From Blastococcus sp. VKM Ac-2987 (GTDB lineage: Bacteria > Actinomycetota > Actinomycetes > Mycobacteriales > Geodermatophilaceae), in the NCBI RefSeq assembly GCF_026967805.1, contig NZ_JAPVBG010000001.1, positions 1,240,047 to 1,304,046 of the forward strand: a stretch of 64,000 bases of DNA, in the 5' to 3' direction. Positions 62,103 through 64,000 of this stretch are shown here, in pieces. The position numbers were made by a program, and so were the translations under genes. The notes under the pieces were generated by a model. It saw only the letters and a list, made by a program, of their open reading frames with translations. It made no database searches and was not told where the DNA came from. Numbering within the stretch: the first letter of the stretch is position 1; every line of letters starts with the position of its first letter.

Positions 62103-62615
62103 CCGGCGCAGCCCGGCCAGGGTCATGGTGACCAGCCGCCGGACCACGGCGTCGGAGTGCAGGTCGGCGGCCGCCGACAACGCGCCGAGCACGTAGCCGG
62201 CCAGCTCGTCCGGGGACACGTCGCCGCGCAGCTCGCCGGCGGTGATGCCCTCGGCGAGCAGGTCGCGGAGGAAGTCGCGCAGGTGGCGTCGCGCGTGATC
62301 GACGTGGGCGCCACGGTGCAGCCGGACCGCCAGTTCGGAGCCCGCGTGCTAGCCGGACATCCCCAGGTAGGCCAGCAACACCGCCTCCAGCCGGTCACCT
62401 GGGCCGGCGGCGTCCCGGACCTGGACCAGGTGCTCGAGGTGGCTGGTGACCTGCCGGGTGTGCCAGGCCGTCAGCAGCGCCTCGACATCGGGGAAGTACC
62501 GGTACAGGGTGGCGTGGCCGATACCGGTCCGCTGCGCGATCTGCGACATGGTGACCGCGGCCGGGCCGTGCTCGGCGACCAGCGCGGCGGTCGCGTCCAG
62601 GGCCGCGTCGTGCAC
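62103..62615 (-). pseudogene. Decayed TetR regulator
   Basis: The helix-turn-helix is still legible from GTG 62615: TAALVAEHGPAAVTMSQIAQRTGIGHATLYRYFPDVEALL. The frame hits TAG at 62351-62349 after YLGMSG, and the ligand domain continues in the same frame beyond it (SELAVRLHRGAH, LLAEGITAGELRGDVSPDELAGYVLGAL). The extreme N-terminus is missing, and the natural stop is not evident. It is flanked by other broken genes on both sides. A truncated 87-residue DNA-binding protein could still be made. Confidence 0.82.
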
Positions 62616-62620
62616 GGCGC

Positions 62621-63021
62621 GGCAGCTACATCGCCACCGACGTGATCACCTGGGCGGTGATCGTGCCGCTGGCTCTGGCATCGCTGCTGACCGGCGTCGT
62701 GCAGTCGGTGGGCACGTCCTGGGGGCTGGTGCGGCACTGTGGGTGGTGGTCAAGCTGGCGCTCACCGTCGTCGCCACCGCACTCCTGCTGCTGCACACCC
62801 AGCCGATCGGCCACCTCGGCTCGGGGGCGGCCGCTGGCGGCACTTTCGGGTCCGCCCTCGACGGCATGCGCGTGCGGCTGGTCGTCGACGCGACCGCCGC
62901 GCTGCTCGTCCTCCTCGGCGCGACGGCGCTGGCGGTCTACACGCCGCGCGGGGTGACCCGCTTCGGGCGCCCCGCCCCACAGAGCCGCGCGGCCTCCCAG
63001 GGACTCACAGCGCACAGCTAG
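62621..63021 (+). pseudogene. Decayed small membrane protein
   Basis: One frame gives DVITWAVIVPLALASLLTGVVQSVGTSWGLVRH; at about 62740 the protein continues only in another frame: WVVVKLALTVVATALLLLHTQPIGHLG, then LLVLLGATALAVYTPRGVTRFGR to TAG 63021. A one-base loss explains the shift. The N-terminus is absent because the TetR remnant abuts directly. It resembles small actinobacterial membrane proteins of unknown function. Confidence 0.78.
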
Positions 63022-63197
63022 CGGTGCCGCGCTCCGGCGCCTCGTCCGGCGGCTCCACGAACGGCAGCGCCATCGCCGCCAGCTTCGTCTGCAGGTTCAG
63101 GTCGCTGGTCGCGACGGACACCGCCGCCCCGGGATGCGCACTCTGCAGCAGCATGGAGGCGACGAGGCGGTCGTCGGGCACGGTGAGGTCCAGCCAG
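63005..63197 (-). pseudogene. 3' fragment of a PIN-domain gene abutting tRNA-Arg
   Basis: The minus-strand frame ending at TGA 63005 reads LDLTVPDDRLVASMLLQSAHPGAAVSVATSDLNLQTKLAAMALPFVEPP, like the C-terminal part of a PIN (VapC-like) nuclease, including the ATSD-LN acidic end. Read upstream, the frame enters the tRNA-Arg 3' end, so the first two thirds of the gene are missing exactly at the tRNA boundary. This is what integration or excision at a tRNA would leave. Assignment to PIN rests on a short segment. Confidence 0.6.
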
Positions 63198-63270
63198 TGC
63201 CCCCGGCAGGATTCGAACCTGCGACACACGGTTTAGGAAACCGATGCTCTATCCCCTGAGCTACGGGGGC
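63198..63270 (-). tRNA. tRNA-Arg (anticodon CCU)
   Basis: Acceptor GCCCCCG pairs with CGGGGGC. D arm GCTCAGGGGATAGAGC, anticodon loop TTCCTAA (CCU, reads AGG), T arm GCAGG-TTCGAAT-CCTGC. Discriminator A is at 63198, and CCA is not encoded. A known favourite of integrases in Actinobacteria. Confidence 0.95.
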
Positions 63271-63454
63271 CTCGGGGCGGTTCTCCCCGCGCCCGGACCT
63301 TCGCGGAGAGGCTAACGGGTGACCCCGCGGAACCCTCGCTGCACCCGACTCGTCGGTACGGAGGAGACACGGCGCGGTTCCAGCGGGTTACCGTGCTGGG
63401 GCACATACCGAGCTCCGGCAACGGCGCCGGGGTCATGGAGGGTGGACGACAACG

Positions 63455-63775
63455 ATGGAGACCACGGTGGTCGACGTCCCCGAGCGGGGACGCTTCGAGG
63501 TGCGGCAGGGCGAGCGGGTCGTCGGACTGGCCAGCTACCACGTCGAGAACGGGCAGATGACCCTTCCGCACACCGAGGTGGATCCCTCCGTCGGCGGCCA
63601 GGGCATCGGGACGAGGCTGGTCGCCGAGGTCCTCTCCGCGGCCCGGGACCGCGGGCTCACCGTGCTGCCGTACTGCTCGTTCATCCGGCACTACATCCAG
63701 CAGCACCCCGAGCTGGTCGACCTGGTCGCGGTCGACGACCGCCCGCACTTCGGACTGGAGACCGCCGACCGCTGA
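63455..63775 (+). CDS. Small GNAT-type N-acetyltransferase (YjdJ-like)
   Basis: 106 residues. The acetyl-CoA loop VGGQGIGTRLVAEVL and the end PYCSFIRHYIQQHPEL identify the short GNAT type (GNAT_acetyltr_2/YjdJ). The lead GRFEVRQGERVVGLASYHVENGQMTLPHTEV is also typical. Substrate unknown; some relatives protect against reactive groups. GGAGGG lies before ATG 63455. The upstream gap from tRNA-Arg (63271-63454) shows no other feature. Confidence 0.92.
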   Translation: METTVVDVPERGRFEVRQGERVVGLASYHVENGQMTLPHTEVDPSVGGQGIGTRLVAEVLSAARDRGLTVLPYCSFIRHYIQQHPELVDLVAVDDRPHFGLETADR

Positions 63776-63809
63776 CCGTCGCCGGACAGCGGCCACCTAG
63801 GCTGCGCGG

Positions 63810-64000
63810 ATGCCCGAGGGCCACACCCTGTTCCGCCTGGCGCGGGAGCAGCAGCTGCTGTTCGCCGGCCGCCCGGTGCACGTCACCAGCCCGCAAGGTC
63901 GGTTCGAGGCCGGCGCCGCGCTGCTCGACGGCCGCGAGCTGGACGAGGTCTTTTCCTACGGCAAGCACCTGTTCGCGCGCTTCGGCGGCGACAGCCTGCA
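63810..64000 (+). CDS. Fpg/Nei family DNA glycosylase (5' part only)
   Basis: The first 63 codons are in the window. PEGHTLFRLAREQ supplies the catalytic N-terminal Pro2-Glu3 after Met removal, and SYGKHLFARF holds the conserved Lys of the H2TH glycosylases. PEGH-type proteins group with endonuclease VIII (Nei2) of Actinobacteria, which removes oxidised pyrimidines. ATG 63810 lies 35 bases after the GNAT stop. The rest, including the zinc finger, is outside. Confidence 0.9.
   Translation, partial: MPEGHTLFRLAREQQLLFAGRPVHVTSPQGRFEAGAALLDGRELDEVFSYGKHLFARFGGDSL

Noticed and set aside
61981-62351. In-frame TAG codons in two neighbouring genes as possible amber recoding
   Set aside because: Both genes also show deletions or missing ends, and many intact genes in the window use TAG or TGA normally; decay is simpler.

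Overview
The window is about 64 kb of very GC-rich actinobacterial chromosome. Codons end in G or C almost throughout, GTG starts and 4-base GTGA/ATGA overlaps are frequent, and gene order matches a block well known from Mycobacterium tuberculosis (roughly mscL, the Rv0991c-type gene, 5-FTHF cyclo-ligase, galU, gephyrin-like gene, rimJ, sepX/glpR, pmt, rsmI, metG, tatD, rpfB, rsmA, ispE, pth, rplY, prs, glmU, TetR). Protein content (PKD/LamG surface protein, DUF559 singleton, MatC-type carrier) suggests Geodermatophilaceae (Blastococcus, Geodermatophilus or Modestobacter). That family placement is an inference.

Layout. 1-2943: secreted delta-propeller/LamG/PKD surface protein, cut by the window edge, preceded by an unannotated candidate structured RNA. 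3408-9645: leftward exopolysaccharide cluster (initiating phosphoglycosyltransferase, DUF1972 glycosyltransferase, CDP-alcohol phosphatidyltransferase, DUF4352 protein, GT4 glycosyltransferase, polysaccharide deacetylase). 9854-14987: leftward housekeeping genes pth, rplY, an APS-kinase-like gene, prs and glmU, with tRNA-Gln. 15305-17027: acyl desaturase and TetR regulator. 17050-23913: ispE, rsmA, rpfB, a membrane protein, tatD and metG. 24817-29553: corA, a DUF559 gene bracketed by two covarying 60-base palindromes, rsmI and pmt. 29563-35828: DUF4396, TetR, tRNA-Ala, and the sepX/glpR, rimJ, glp, galU and cyclo-ligase group linked to cell division and the envelope. 35871-40007: MatC carrier, CoA-transferase and AccD3-like carboxyltransferase. 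40181-52642: mixed genes (UvrA-like ATPase, FmdB protein, MscL, sirtuin, ion channel, pseudo-receiver LuxR regulator and others).

52795-63197 is accessory. It starts with a persulfide-response operon: CstR-like repressor with its operator in a leaderless promoter, rhodanese, persulfide dioxygenase-rhodanese fusion, a broken rhodanese-DUF2892 gene and a TauE exporter. A copper block follows: CsoR-type operator, CPH-type copper ATPase, DUF6153 and DUF305 proteins. It ends in a run of decayed genes (F510_1955-type propeller, TetR, membrane protein, PIN domain) lying against the 3' end of tRNA-Arg(CCU), a plausible integration scar. The window closes with a GNAT gene and the start of an Fpg/Nei glycosylase.

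No CRISPR array, rRNA, replication origin or intact transposase was seen. The strongest leads for new biology are the paired covarying palindromes around the DUF559 nuclease-like gene, the candidate riboswitch before the PKD surface protein, and the sulfur/copper region with its two CsoR-family-like operators and its decay against tRNA-Arg.
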